A stretch of 7,623 bases of DNA from an uncultured Clostridia bacterium. GTDB lineage: Bacteria > Bacillota > Clostridia > Oscillospirales > Oscillospiraceae. Position 1 is the first letter of the stretch. Every line of letters starts with the position of its first letter. A program made the translations under genes and the position numbers. Positions 1 to 6,817 of this stretch are shown here, in pieces. The notes beneath the pieces were generated by a model that had not been told where the DNA came from, made no database searches, and saw nothing but the letters and a program-made list of their open reading frames with translations. The stretch spans positions 1-7,623 of the forward strand of contig CAMOLY010000054.1 of assembly GCA_946619065.1 (NCBI GenBank). The letters run 5' to 3'.

Positions 1-1562
1 CCCATGTCGTAGCCGGCGTTGTGGGCGACGATCGGCAGATCTCCGGCAAAGTCGAGGAAGCCGCGCACGGCCTCCCGCTCGGACGGCGCACCCACCAGCA
101 TTTCATCCGTGATCCCGGTGAGCTCGATAATCTTGCCGGACAGCCGCCGCTCGGGATCCACAAAGGTCGTATACCGGTCCAGGATCTCCGAGCCTCGCAT
201 CCGGACCGCGCCGATCTCGATCAGGCGGTCCTGCTCCGGGGACAGGCCGGTCGCCTCCACGTCGAGGGCCACATAGGTCCCGTCCAGCGGGGCGTCTGCG
301 GCGCCGAAGACGCAGGTGCGCCAGGCGCCGTCCTCGTGGGCCAGGGGGAGATCCACGTCGTTGATGAAATAGCCCTCGCAGCCGTAGAGCACCTTGATGG
401 GCTGATCGGTGCCGGCCACCTTCGCCTTGGACGCGGCCAGAGCAGCCGGGAAGGAATGGGCCACGCCGTGGTCCGTGATCGCGATGGCGCGGTGTCCCCA
501 GGCGGCAGCCTGTGCAATCGCCGCGGCGGGATCCGTCAGAGCGTCCATGGCGGACATATTGGTGTGCAGATGCAGCTCCACGCGCTTCTCGTCGGCCGTG
601 TCCAGGCGGACGGGAGGCTTTGTGAGCTGGATCGAATAGGGCTGCAGATTCAACTCCCCGTCATATTTGTTGACGGTGATCTTGCCGAAGACGCGGAGCC
701 AGGATCCGGGCGTGTGCTTCTTCCCGTTCGGTTCGTGAATCCCCTCCACGATCGGCTTTGCTTCGGCGGCCGACAGGAATTTACTCACGCAGACCGCCCC
801 GGTATGATCGGACATATAGAAGGAGACGACGATGTTCTTCCCGCCGGCCACCTCGCGGTGGTTGATCTGAAAGACCTCGCCCTCCACGCAGGCCTTGAAT
901 ACGTCCAGCGAGACGTCCTTCATCGGCATGACCGGTTGGGAGAAGGGTTTTCCGTACAGCAGATCGGCGCTCTGCGCAGTCCGGACCGGAGCCGGCGTGC
1001 CGGGGCGCGGCGCAGACTTCGGAATCGCTTCGACCGCGTGCTCCCGCATCTGTTCGGTCTGCCGGAACAGCTCTTCCGCAGTCAGCTCCTTCTCCGCGTG
1101 CAGCTCCAGGCGGACCGGGGATGAAAAGGCCTCAGAGAGCCTCTGCTCGACGCGGCGGAGATTTGGACGGAGCGTATCCGCGCCGCCGGACTTCAGATTG
1201 AGGTGTACCTTGCCGCCCTCGGTCCGCAGGTTACAGCCGGCCAGAATTGCCGGCGCGGTCGGACAGTCAGGGCTGAACAGCTCCACCAGATCCGAAATCT
1301 CCAGCTCCGGCAGAAGTGCAGCGGGATAGCACACCCGGAGATCCGTGCTGCGCAGAAGATACGCCTTCCGGATCTGTTCTTCGGCATTCCTGAGAAGAGA
1401 CAGCGGGAGATAGGCGGAGCTCTGAATGCAAACTGAGACCTCGCGCCGTGTGGGGTGGAGGTCCAGGTCGGTTACGGTATTCTGAATCAGCAGGGCCCGG
1501 TCCGCTTCGGAGCATTCCATCTCCGGGAACAGATCGAGCAGGGATACAGGGGGATTCGTCAT
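1..1562 (-). CDS. polC: DNA polymerase III PolC-type alpha subunit, N-terminal 520 residues (partial, runs off window)
   Basis: PolC is the main replicative DNA polymerase of low-GC Gram-positives and carries its own 3'-5' proofreading exonuclease. Only the front part is here, as 520 uninterrupted codons. In order I see an N-terminal domain (about 1-200) and an OB-fold (about 215-315, with EGEVFQINHREV at 227-238). Next is the PHP domain, with HLHTNMSAMD at 331-340, ITDH at 362-365 and GCEGYF at 394-399. Inserted in the PHP domain is a DnaQ-like exonuclease: Exo I DVEATGL at 434-440 (Asp434, Glu436) and Exo II VAHNAGYDM at 512-520 (Asp519). The exonuclease inside PHP is diagnostic of PolC rather than DnaE. 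The rest of the exonuclease, the second PHP half, polymerase palm, fingers and thumb lie beyond the window. The chosen start is the ATG at 1562, because family N-termini resemble the following SLLDLFPEM. An in-frame ATG at 1616 would add 18 residues. Neither start has a strong Shine-Dalgarno sequence. It follows ispG after 155 bases, the longest gap in the operon. Confidence 0.97.
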   Translation of the reverse strand, partial: MTNPPVSLLDLFPEMECSEADRALLIQNTVTDLDLHPTRREVSVCIQSSAYLPLSLLRNAEEQIRKAYLLRSTDLRVCYPAALLPELEISDLVELFSPDCPTAPAILAGCNLRTEGGKVHLNLKSGGADTLRPNLRRVEQRLSEAFSSPVRLELHAEKELTAEELFRQTEQMREHAVEAIPKSAPRPGTPAPVRTAQSADLLYGKPFSQPVMPMKDVSLDVFKACVEGEVFQINHREVAGGKNIVVSFYMSDHTGAVCVSKFLSAAEAKPIVEGIHEPNGKKHTPGSWLRVFGKITVNKYDGELNLQPYSIQLTKPPVRLDTADEKRVELHLHTNMSAMDALTDPAAAIAQAAAWGHRAIAITDHGVAHSFPAALAASKAKVAGTDQPIKVLYGCEGYFINDVDLPLAHEDGAWRTCVFGAADAPLDGTYVALDVEATGLSPEQDRLIEIGAVRMRGSEILDRYTTFVDPERRLSGKIIELTGITDEMLVGAPSEREAVRGFLDFAGDLPIVAHNAGYDM

Positions 1563-1717
1563 GTTTTTCTCGCTTTTCTGTTTCTGTTCAGTGGCTCTCC
1601 GCGTCGCAGCAGCCATGGCGCGGCGGGGTTATGGCCGCTGTGGTCAGCGGCCACTACGGATCTGCTGAATCATTCCGCTTTTCTGCGGGAACACGGCGTA
1701 TGCACGGCTTCCCGGTG
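1563..1717 (-). other. ispG-polC spacer with several potential RNA hairpins
   Basis: This 155-base gap is the only sizeable spacer between genes in the window. It contains a perfect 9-bp hairpin (annotated separately). It also holds two weaker, competing structures: CGGGAA at 1709-1714 (read on the minus strand) can pair with TTCCCG at 1686-1691, while CCGC at 1685-1688 can pair with GCGG at 1675-1678. The two pairings share bases 1686-1688 and so cannot both form. I see no convincing -35/-10 pair and no U-tract, so polC is probably read through from upstream. Part of the spacer (1563-1616) would become coding if polC starts at the upstream ATG. A leader or attenuation role is inference only. 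Confidence 0.45.
1632..1653 (-). promoter_or_regulatory. Perfect 9-bp inverted repeat with 4-base loop upstream of polC
   Basis: On the minus strand this reads TGGCCGCTG, loop ACCA, CAGCGGCCA; a G-U pair can extend the stem to 10 bp. It is GC-rich and would be very stable in RNA. The bases after it (TAACCCCGCC) lack a run of U, so it does not look like an intrinsic terminator. It sits 69 bases before the preferred polC ATG and 15 bases before the alternative one. It could be an RNA stability or processing element, a protein-binding palindrome, or an attenuator remnant. The structure is seen directly; the function is unknown. Confidence 0.5.
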
Positions 1718-2755
1718 CTACAGCTTGTCGACGTAGCGGAGCAGGGCGGGCAGCAGTTCGTCGTAGGGCAGCTTCTCCACTGGCTGACCCTTGAGGAAGA
1801 TCAGGCCGCAGTCCTCGCCGCCGGCGATGCCGACGTCGGCCTCTCTGGCCTCGCCGGGACCATTGACCACGCAGCCCATGACGGCGACCGTGATCGGCTT
1901 TTTGCAGTCCCGGAGCGCGTCCTCGACCCGCTGGGCCAGGCAGATCAGGTCGATCTTCGTCCGGCCGCAGGTGGGGCAGGAGATGATGTTCACGCCGTCT
2001 TTCCGCAGACCGGCGGCCTTGAGAATTGCCTTGCCCGCGAAGACCTCGCGGACGGGATCCGCGGTCAGGGAGACGCGGATCGTGTCTCCGATGCCCATGC
2101 AGAGCAGGCCGCCGATGCCCATTGCGGACTTGACCGTGCCCATATACTCAGTCCCGGTCTCGGTCACGCCCAGGTGGAGCGGGTAGTCGGACTGTTCGGC
2201 AAAGAGCCGGTAGGCCTGTATCATCAGCGGGACCGAGGAGGATTTCATCGACACGCAGGTGTCGTAAAAGCCGTATTTTTCCAGCAGCCGGAGATGGCCG
2301 AAGGCGGATTCCACCAGCGCCTCCGGGGTGGGATGGCCGTACTTTTCAAGCAGGGCTTTTTCCAGTGATCCGCCGTTGACGCCCACGCGGATCGGGATCC
2401 GGTGGGCCTTGCAGCAGTCCACAACGGCCCGGACCCGGTCCTCCCCGCCGATGTTGCCGGGGTTGATGCGGATCGCGGCGGCACCGTTCTCTGCGGCGGC
2501 AATCGCGCAGCGGTAGTCGAAGTGGATATCCGCGACAATCGGCAGCGGCGACCGGGCCGCAATCTGCCCGAAGGCTGCGGCGGCCTCCGCATCGGGAACC
2601 GTCACACGGGTAATCTCACATCCGGCGGTGGCCAGCGCCTTGATCTGCGCCAGGGTCCCTTCCACGTCGGTGGTTTTGGTGTTGCACATGGACTGGATGC
2701 TCACCGGCGCTCCGCCGCCTACGGGAACGGAGCCAACCAGAATCTGTCTTGTCAT
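1718..2755 (-). CDS. ispG: 4-hydroxy-3-methylbut-2-enyl diphosphate synthase (IspG/GcpE)
   Basis: IspG converts 2-C-methyl-D-erythritol 2,4-cyclodiphosphate to HMBPP, the next-to-last step of the MEP isoprenoid pathway, in the cytoplasm using a [4Fe-4S] cluster and an external reductant. The 345-residue product is the short bacterial form, with a TIM-barrel followed by a cluster domain. Visible motifs are VSIQSMCNTKTTDVE at 18-32, RINPGNIG at 96-103, SMKSSS at 169-174, SCPTCGRTKIDL at 259-270 and GCVVNGPGEA at 294-303. Cys260, Cys263 and Cys295 plus Glu302 have the same spacing as the cluster ligands of the E. coli enzyme (Cys270, Cys273, Cys305, Glu312), so the protein should be active. The ATG start has a GGAG about 10 bases upstream. 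It lies 52 bases after rseP and ends in TAG. With dxr it supplies IPP and DMAPP to UppS, encoded at the operon's front. Confidence 0.99.
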   Translation of the reverse strand: MTRQILVGSVPVGGGAPVSIQSMCNTKTTDVEGTLAQIKALATAGCEITRVTVPDAEAAAAFGQIAARSPLPIVADIHFDYRCAIAAAENGAAAIRINPGNIGGEDRVRAVVDCCKAHRIPIRVGVNGGSLEKALLEKYGHPTPEALVESAFGHLRLLEKYGFYDTCVSMKSSSVPLMIQAYRLFAEQSDYPLHLGVTETGTEYMGTVKSAMGIGGLLCMGIGDTIRVSLTADPVREVFAGKAILKAAGLRKDGVNIISCPTCGRTKIDLICLAQRVEDALRDCKKPITVAVMGCVVNGPGEAREADVGIAGGEDCGLIFLKGQPVEKLPYDELLPALLRYVDKL

Positions 2756-2807
2756 ATCACATCATCTCCGATTTGTCGAACGGCAGTTAAATGATCGGTC
2801 TTTTGCG

Positions 2808-3884
2808 TCAGCGCGACGCGATCGTCACAACGTCCTTGATCAGCAGCAGAGCCATCAGCCCCAGCAGGAGGATCATCGCGACCGCGTTGATCCAGCCCTC
2901 GTACTTCGGGTTGATCTTCTTCTTTGTAATCGCGGTATAGACGGTGCCGATCAGCAGGAAAAGCACGCGGCCGCCGTCCAGGGCGGGGATCGGGAGCATA
3001 TTCATCACCGCCAGGTTCACCGCGATGAAGGCGCCCAGGTAGAGGACGTACAGAATGCCGGAGCCGACCGTCGGGCTCTGCTTTCCGCCCTGAACCATCA
3101 GGTCCACGACCTGGACCGCGCCGCCCACGTCTTTGACGCTGCTCCGGCCGGTGAAGAGATCCTGCAGGCCATACCAGACCATCCGGGTGAAGTCGATGCA
3201 CTCGACTGCCGCAAAGCGGTTGACCGTGCCGAAGGAGGGCTCTGCCAGTTCGCCCAGGGTGATGCCGTAGCGCAGGGCCTTCTCTCCGCTTTCGGTCTCA
3301 AACTCCCGCTTTTCCATTTTGAAATGGTTGAGCGTGACCTTTTCCCCATTTCGCAGGACCACCAGCTCGGTATCGTTCGCGTCGTAGCGGCCGTCCAGCA
3401 GATCGAGGTCCATGCGCTGATAGACGCGCCGGCCGCCGATGGAATAGAGCTCGTCGCCCACCTGAACACCCTGCTCGGAGAAGGCGCTGCCTGGCTCGAT
3501 CTGGGTGATCTTCGTGGTCTGCATCGCGTAGCCGGCGAAGCCGTAGAGCAGGGCCATCACGAGAAAGCCGGTCAGCAGATTCATGAAAGAGCCCGCGCAG
3601 AGGATAATCAGGCGCTTCCACCACTTGGCATTGACAAAGGAGCGGGGATCCTCGCTCTCGCCGTCCTCCCCCTCCATGGCGCAGTAGCCGCCAATGGGGA
3701 TCAGGCGGAAGGAATACTGGGTCTCCTTCCGCTTCCAGCCGAAGAGTCTCGGACCCATGTTGATGGAAAACTCGTTGACCCGCACACCGGAGAGCTTTGC
3801 GGTCAGGAAGTGGCCCAGCTCATGAATGAAAATCAAAAAGCCGAAAATCAGAATGGCCAGGACAATATACAGAACTGTCAGCAA
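2808..3884 (-). CDS. rseP: Site-2 intramembrane zinc metalloprotease (RseP/RasP family, M50)
   Basis: This is a membrane-embedded protease that cuts transmembrane segments. In Firmicutes the RasP homologue degrades anti-sigma factors, cell-division proteins and leftover signal peptides. The 358-residue protein begins with a transmembrane segment (about 4-24) carrying the zinc-binding motif HELGH at 21-25. The conserved IPIGGY loop is at 62-67, a second membrane span at about 93-119, and one PDZ domain at about 122-190 (GDELYSIGG at 143-151). A third span at about 275-298 leads into NMLPIPALDGGR at 295-306, whose LDG (302-304) supplies the third zinc ligand, Asp303. A last span is at about 332-350. 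The length suits clostridial members, and the single PDZ differs from the two in E. coli RseP. The start is a TTG at 3884: a GAGGT lies 9 bases upstream, and an in-frame TGA precedes it with no ATG or GTG between. The substrate here cannot be told from sequence. Confidence 0.96.
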   Translation of the reverse strand: MLTVLYIVLAILIFGFLIFIHELGHFLTAKLSGVRVNEFSINMGPRLFGWKRKETQYSFRLIPIGGYCAMEGEDGESEDPRSFVNAKWWKRLIILCAGSFMNLLTGFLVMALLYGFAGYAMQTTKITQIEPGSAFSEQGVQVGDELYSIGGRRVYQRMDLDLLDGRYDANDTELVVLRNGEKVTLNHFKMEKREFETESGEKALRYGITLGELAEPSFGTVNRFAAVECIDFTRMVWYGLQDLFTGRSSVKDVGGAVQVVDLMVQGGKQSPTVGSGILYVLYLGAFIAVNLAVMNMLPIPALDGGRVLFLLIGTVYTAITKKKINPKYEGWINAVAMILLLGLMALLLIKDVVTIASR

Positions 3885-3892
3885 ATTATCAT

Positions 3893-3898
3893 TACCTC
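3893..3898 (-). promoter_or_regulatory. Shine-Dalgarno site that supports the TTG start of rseP
   Basis: On the minus strand TGAGGT precedes the TTG at 3884 with about 9 bases between. The overlapping ATG closer to this site is in another frame and meets TGA after four codons, so it cannot start the protease. This fixes the unusual TTG start. Confidence 0.7.
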
Positions 3899-3936
3899 AC
3901 AATGAAAGATTGCGAAAAACGTCTCACGGATAGGAT

Positions 3937-5085
3937 TTACAGTTGATCCGCTTCGCATACCTGTCTCGCGCAGCGGTCCGCCTCCAGAATTTCCTCCAGG
4001 GTGGGATCGGGCACAAAGGGCGTGGCGCCCATCGCGCGCGTGACCAGCCGCGGAATGTCATAGAAGCCGATCTCCCTGCAGAGGAACTTCCCCACTGCGA
4101 CCTCGTTGGCCCCGTTCATCGCGGCGCAGGCTGTGCCGCCGCGGCGGGCAGCGTCGAGGGCGATTTGCAGGCACGGGAAGGTCTCCAGGTCCGGCTTCTG
4201 AAAGGTCAGGGGCGGGCAGTCGAGCAGGTTGAGGGCGGAGGCGGGGCTCGGGACCCTGTTCGGATAGGTCAGGGCAAGCTGGATCGGAATCCGCATGTCC
4301 GGCACGCCCAGCTGCGCCAGGATCGCGCCGTCGCAGTATTCGACCAGGGAGTGGACGATGCTCTGGCGGTGGATGACGACGGAAACCTGCTCGGGCGGAA
4401 GCTCATACAGGCGCATCGCCTCGATGACCTCCAGGCCCTTGTTCATCAAGGTCGCACAGTCGACAGTGATTTTTTCGCCCATCTTCCAGTTCGGATGGCG
4501 CAGGGCGTCATCCCTTGTGACCGGCTCCAGCTCCTGCCGGGTTTTTCCGAAAAAGGGTCCGCCGGAGCAGGTCAGAATCAGGCGCCGGACCTCTGAGCGG
4601 TCGCGGCAGCCCATCAGGCACTGGAAAATGGCCGAGTGCTCGGAATCCACCGGGATAATTTCCGCGCCGCCGGCCCGGGCGCGCTGCATGACCAGCTCGC
4701 CGGCGCAGACCATCGTCTCCTTGTTGGCGAGGCCGACGCGCTTGCCGGTGTCGAGGGCCGCAAGCGTCGGCTTCAATCCCAGCATTCCGACGACCGCGGT
4801 GATCACGGTATCCGCCTCCGGGAGGGTCGCGGCGGCAAGCAGGCCGTCTTCTCCCCAGAGCACAAGCGGGGTCTCGCCGGTCAGCCGGGCCTTCAGCTCT
4901 GCGGCAACCTGCTCGGTGGCCATGGAAACCAGAAGCGGGTGAAATTCAGCAATCTGCTCCGCCATCAGGCTGACGTTCGTGCCGGCGGTCAGCGCTGCGA
5001 CGCGGATCGGCAAATGCCGGACCACGTCCAGCGTCTGGCGTCCGATGGAGCCGGTGGAGCCTAATACAGACAATCCCTTCGTCAT
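3937..5085 (-). CDS. dxr: 1-deoxy-D-xylulose 5-phosphate reductoisomerase (Dxr/IspC)
   Basis: Dxr rearranges and reduces DXP to 2-C-methyl-D-erythritol 4-phosphate with NADPH and a divalent metal. It is the committed MEP step and the target of fosmidomycin. From the ATG at 5085 the product has 382 residues, close to the usual 380-400. The NADPH loop GSTGSIG is at 9-15 and GLANKETMV at 118-126. The metal-binding VDSEHSAIFQ is at 146-155 (Asp147, Glu149), CSGGPF at 173-178, HPNWKMGEK at 197-205 and NKGLEVIEA at 215-223, where Glu219 matches E. coli Glu231. A C-terminal helical domain follows. A GTG at 5091, overlapping the cdsA stop by 4 bases, would add two residues. I prefer the ATG because MTKGLSVLGSTG resembles other Dxr N-termini and GGTGA lies about 7 bases upstream. 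Either way translation is probably coupled to cdsA. The gene ends in TAA, 52 bases before rseP. Confidence 0.98.
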   Translation of the reverse strand: MTKGLSVLGSTGSIGRQTLDVVRHLPIRVAALTAGTNVSLMAEQIAEFHPLLVSMATEQVAAELKARLTGETPLVLWGEDGLLAAATLPEADTVITAVVGMLGLKPTLAALDTGKRVGLANKETMVCAGELVMQRARAGGAEIIPVDSEHSAIFQCLMGCRDRSEVRRLILTCSGGPFFGKTRQELEPVTRDDALRHPNWKMGEKITVDCATLMNKGLEVIEAMRLYELPPEQVSVVIHRQSIVHSLVEYCDGAILAQLGVPDMRIPIQLALTYPNRVPSPASALNLLDCPPLTFQKPDLETFPCLQIALDAARRGGTACAAMNGANEVAVGKFLCREIGFYDIPRLVTRAMGATPFVPDPTLEEILEADRCARQVCEADQL

Positions 5086-5087
5086 GA

Positions 5088-5909
5088 TCACTTCACCGCA
5101 AAGGGAATCAGCAGCAGAAGGGTCTCCACCACCGGCGCGACCATGGACGTGGAGTCAAAACGGTCCAGGATTCCGCCGTGGCCGGGCAGGAGCGTGCCGA
5201 AGTCCTTGATCTTGGTCTGGCGCTTGATGACAGAGAAGGTCAGATCGCCGAGCATCGAAGCGCCGGTGCCGAGAATCGCGTAGACAATCGCATAGAGATA
5301 GTTGACGCGGAAGTGCAGCACCACGTGCAGGAGCAGCGTGTAGAGCAGCATCGCCAGGATCGTGACGGCCAGGCCGCCGATGGCGCCCTCCACCGTCTTG
5401 TGCGGGCTGATGACGGGACAGAGCTTACGTTTGCCGAGAAAGGTTCCGACAAAGTAGGCGCCGGTATCCGGCACCATTGCCAGCAGGAAGGCCGTCATGA
5501 TGTAGACTCTGCCGTGAACCGGAACGCGAAGGCGGACCAGGGCGCCCAGCAGGAAGGGAAGAACCGCGCCGGCAAAGATTGCAATGCAGAGCTTGCTGAA
5601 GCGAAGCTCCGCATGGGCCAGCAGCAGCTCTGTAAAGAGGGCCGCAAGATAGAGCACCGTGATGACCATGCCGAAGGCATAGTGCGTCTGGATTCCCAGC
5701 CAGCTCCAGATGACGACCAGGACCGCCATCAGGGACGTATAGGCAAAGATGCGGACATGCTTGAGCAGGCCGGTGCCGATCAGCAGCTCATAGACCGCAA
5801 GGACGGACATCGCGGCCACCAGGATCGCCGTTCCGACCGACGGCAGGGCCAGCACCACGGCCAGCAGCAGGATCAGGCCGACAACGCCGACAATGATACG
5901 GGTTTTCAT
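5088..5909 (-). CDS. cdsA: Phosphatidate cytidylyltransferase (CDP-diglyceride synthetase)
   Basis: CdsA is an integral membrane enzyme that joins CTP and phosphatidic acid to make CDP-diacylglycerol, the precursor of phosphatidylglycerol, cardiolipin and other phospholipids. The 273-residue protein is almost wholly hydrophobic, with about seven or eight membrane segments. It has PDTGAYFVG at 147-155 and SPHKTVEG at 168-175. The complete family signature spans 226-252, from SVIKR through KDFG and LPGHGG to DRFD. Conserved Asp222, Lys229, Asp236, His244 and Asp249 are in place. The ATG start overlaps the stop of the upstream channel gene as ATGA, with a GGAG about 11 bases ahead, so the two are probably translationally coupled. 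At the other end its TGA overlaps or abuts dxr. The length and motifs are normal for the family. Confidence 0.98.
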   Translation of the reverse strand: MKTRIIVGVVGLILLLAVVLALPSVGTAILVAAMSVLAVYELLIGTGLLKHVRIFAYTSLMAVLVVIWSWLGIQTHYAFGMVITVLYLAALFTELLLAHAELRFSKLCIAIFAGAVLPFLLGALVRLRVPVHGRVYIMTAFLLAMVPDTGAYFVGTFLGKRKLCPVISPHKTVEGAIGGLAVTILAMLLYTLLLHVVLHFRVNYLYAIVYAILGTGASMLGDLTFSVIKRQTKIKDFGTLLPGHGGILDRFDSTSMVAPVVETLLLLIPFAVK

Positions 5910-6793
5910 AGGTCATCATTCTCCTTTTCCGTTCTATTTGGATGGGTTTCGATTGTGTATACCCGGGCGTTGTTCATCAACAGATCCGGGGTCTTGGAGT
6001 TGAAATCGTAGTCCTTCGCGAGGGGTTCCCCGGAGGCCTGCTTTGCCTCCTCCGCGTCGGCGTTTTTCTGCTTCAGGATCTCCTCCATCAGGCCGGCCGT
6101 TATGATGCCGGAGGGCAGGGCGATGATGGCGATGCCGAAGACGGAGGAAATCATCGTGATGGTCCGCCCGATGGCGGTTACCGGGGCGATATCGCCGTAG
6201 CCCATGGTGGTCAGGGAGACCGTGGCCCAGTAGATCGCGTCGAAGAAGTTGGAGAAGGTATCGGGCTCGGCGTTGAAGATCACGAGAGCGGAAATCAGAA
6301 TATAGCCCACTGACAGAAGGCAGACCGTGATCAGGGGACGCTTGGAGTTTTTGAACACCGCCTTGATCACCAGCAGGCTCTTGGAATACCGGACCGCCTT
6401 AAACACCCGGAAGACCCGGAAGGTTCGCATCAGGCGGAACACCTTAAGGATCCGGAAGCTGCCGCTGATCAGATTCAGCGACGGCAGGATACAGAGCAGA
6501 TCCAGCAGGGCCATCGGCGTGAAGGGATACACCAAAAAAGAGAGCTTCCCCCGCCGGACCTTGAAGTCCGCCGTAAAGATCCGCAGCAGATAGTCGATTA
6601 CGAAGATGACTGCAGCGATGCCGTCCATGATGACGAAGGCCCGGTATTCGGTTTTGAAGGCCAGCGGGATCAGACTGGTCAGGATGGTGAGCATCATGGC
6701 CACGTCGTAGACGTTGCTGATCCGATCGTCCTCTCCGGCGGCCTCTATGATCTCAAACAGGCGAAAACGCTTGGTTGTCTTCTGTGGTTCCAT
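5906..6793 (-). CDS. Six-transmembrane voltage-gated K+ channel-like protein
   Basis: The 295-residue protein has the plan of one Kv channel subunit, four of which would form a membrane pore. S1 is at about 27-47, S2 at 52-74 (Asp67), S3 at 90-108 (Asp98) and S4 at 113-137. S4 has a basic residue at every third position: Arg114, Lys117, Arg120, Arg123, Arg126, Arg129, Lys132, Arg135. S5 is at about 152-174, a pore helix at 180-194, the K+ selectivity filter TTMGYGD at 195-201 and S6 at 206-236 with ALPSGI at 225-230. A hydrophilic, charged tail of about 55 residues follows; it contains no RCK or cyclic-nucleotide domain that I can recognise. K+ selectivity and voltage sensing are inferred from the filter and S4. 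The ATG start has AAAGG about 8 bases upstream and lies 24 bases after uppS. The stop overlaps the cdsA start (ATGA). This gene is not part of the classic uppS-cdsA cluster, and its role beside lipid genes is unknown. Confidence 0.93.
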   Translation of the reverse strand: MEPQKTTKRFRLFEIIEAAGEDDRISNVYDVAMMLTILTSLIPLAFKTEYRAFVIMDGIAAVIFVIDYLLRIFTADFKVRRGKLSFLVYPFTPMALLDLLCILPSLNLISGSFRILKVFRLMRTFRVFRVFKAVRYSKSLLVIKAVFKNSKRPLITVCLLSVGYILISALVIFNAEPDTFSNFFDAIYWATVSLTTMGYGDIAPVTAIGRTITMISSVFGIAIIALPSGIITAGLMEEILKQKNADAEEAKQASGEPLAKDYDFNSKTPDLLMNNARVYTIETHPNRTEKENDDL

Positions 6794-6817
6794 TCGGTCT
6801 GCCTTTCTTGCCGGTTA

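Noticed and set aside
434..470. Possible separate DnaQ-like exonuclease gene near the left edge
   Set aside because: The exonuclease motifs (coding roughly 1-280) are in the same uninterrupted frame as the PHP and OB domains, which is the normal PolC layout, not a separate gene.
21..1124. Long open frame of 367 codons on the plus strand
   Set aside because: It is antisense to polC, whose PHP and exonuclease motifs are clear. The GC-rich codon use of the real gene leaves few stops on the other strand, and the translation is low-complexity with no recognisable family.
1632..1653. Intrinsic terminator between ispG and polC
   Set aside because: The stem is strong, but no run of U follows on the minus strand; the next bases are TAACCCCGCC.
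1448..2368. Open frame of 306 codons on the plus strand
   Set aside because: It is antisense to ispG, the spacer and the start of polC; the sense-strand IspG motifs explain the sequence.
3631..3636. TTGACA on the plus strand inside rseP
   Set aside because: No -10-like sequence lies at 16-18 bases downstream, and it falls in a coding region with no plus-strand gene after it.
3886..3891. GATAAT on the minus strand just before rseP, as a possible -10 box
   Set aside because: The hexamer 17 bases upstream does not resemble TTGACA, and a transcript from it would start inside rseP without a ribosome binding site.
2628..3905. Open frame of 425 codons on the plus strand
   Set aside because: It lies antisense to rseP and part of ispG. 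It is rich in His, Gln, Asp and Arg, as expected for a mirror frame of a membrane protein gene, and it has no motif.
5178..6011. Open frame of 277 codons on the plus strand
   Set aside because: It is antisense to cdsA, with a charged, Gln/Asp-rich translation typical of the reverse of a hydrophobic gene.
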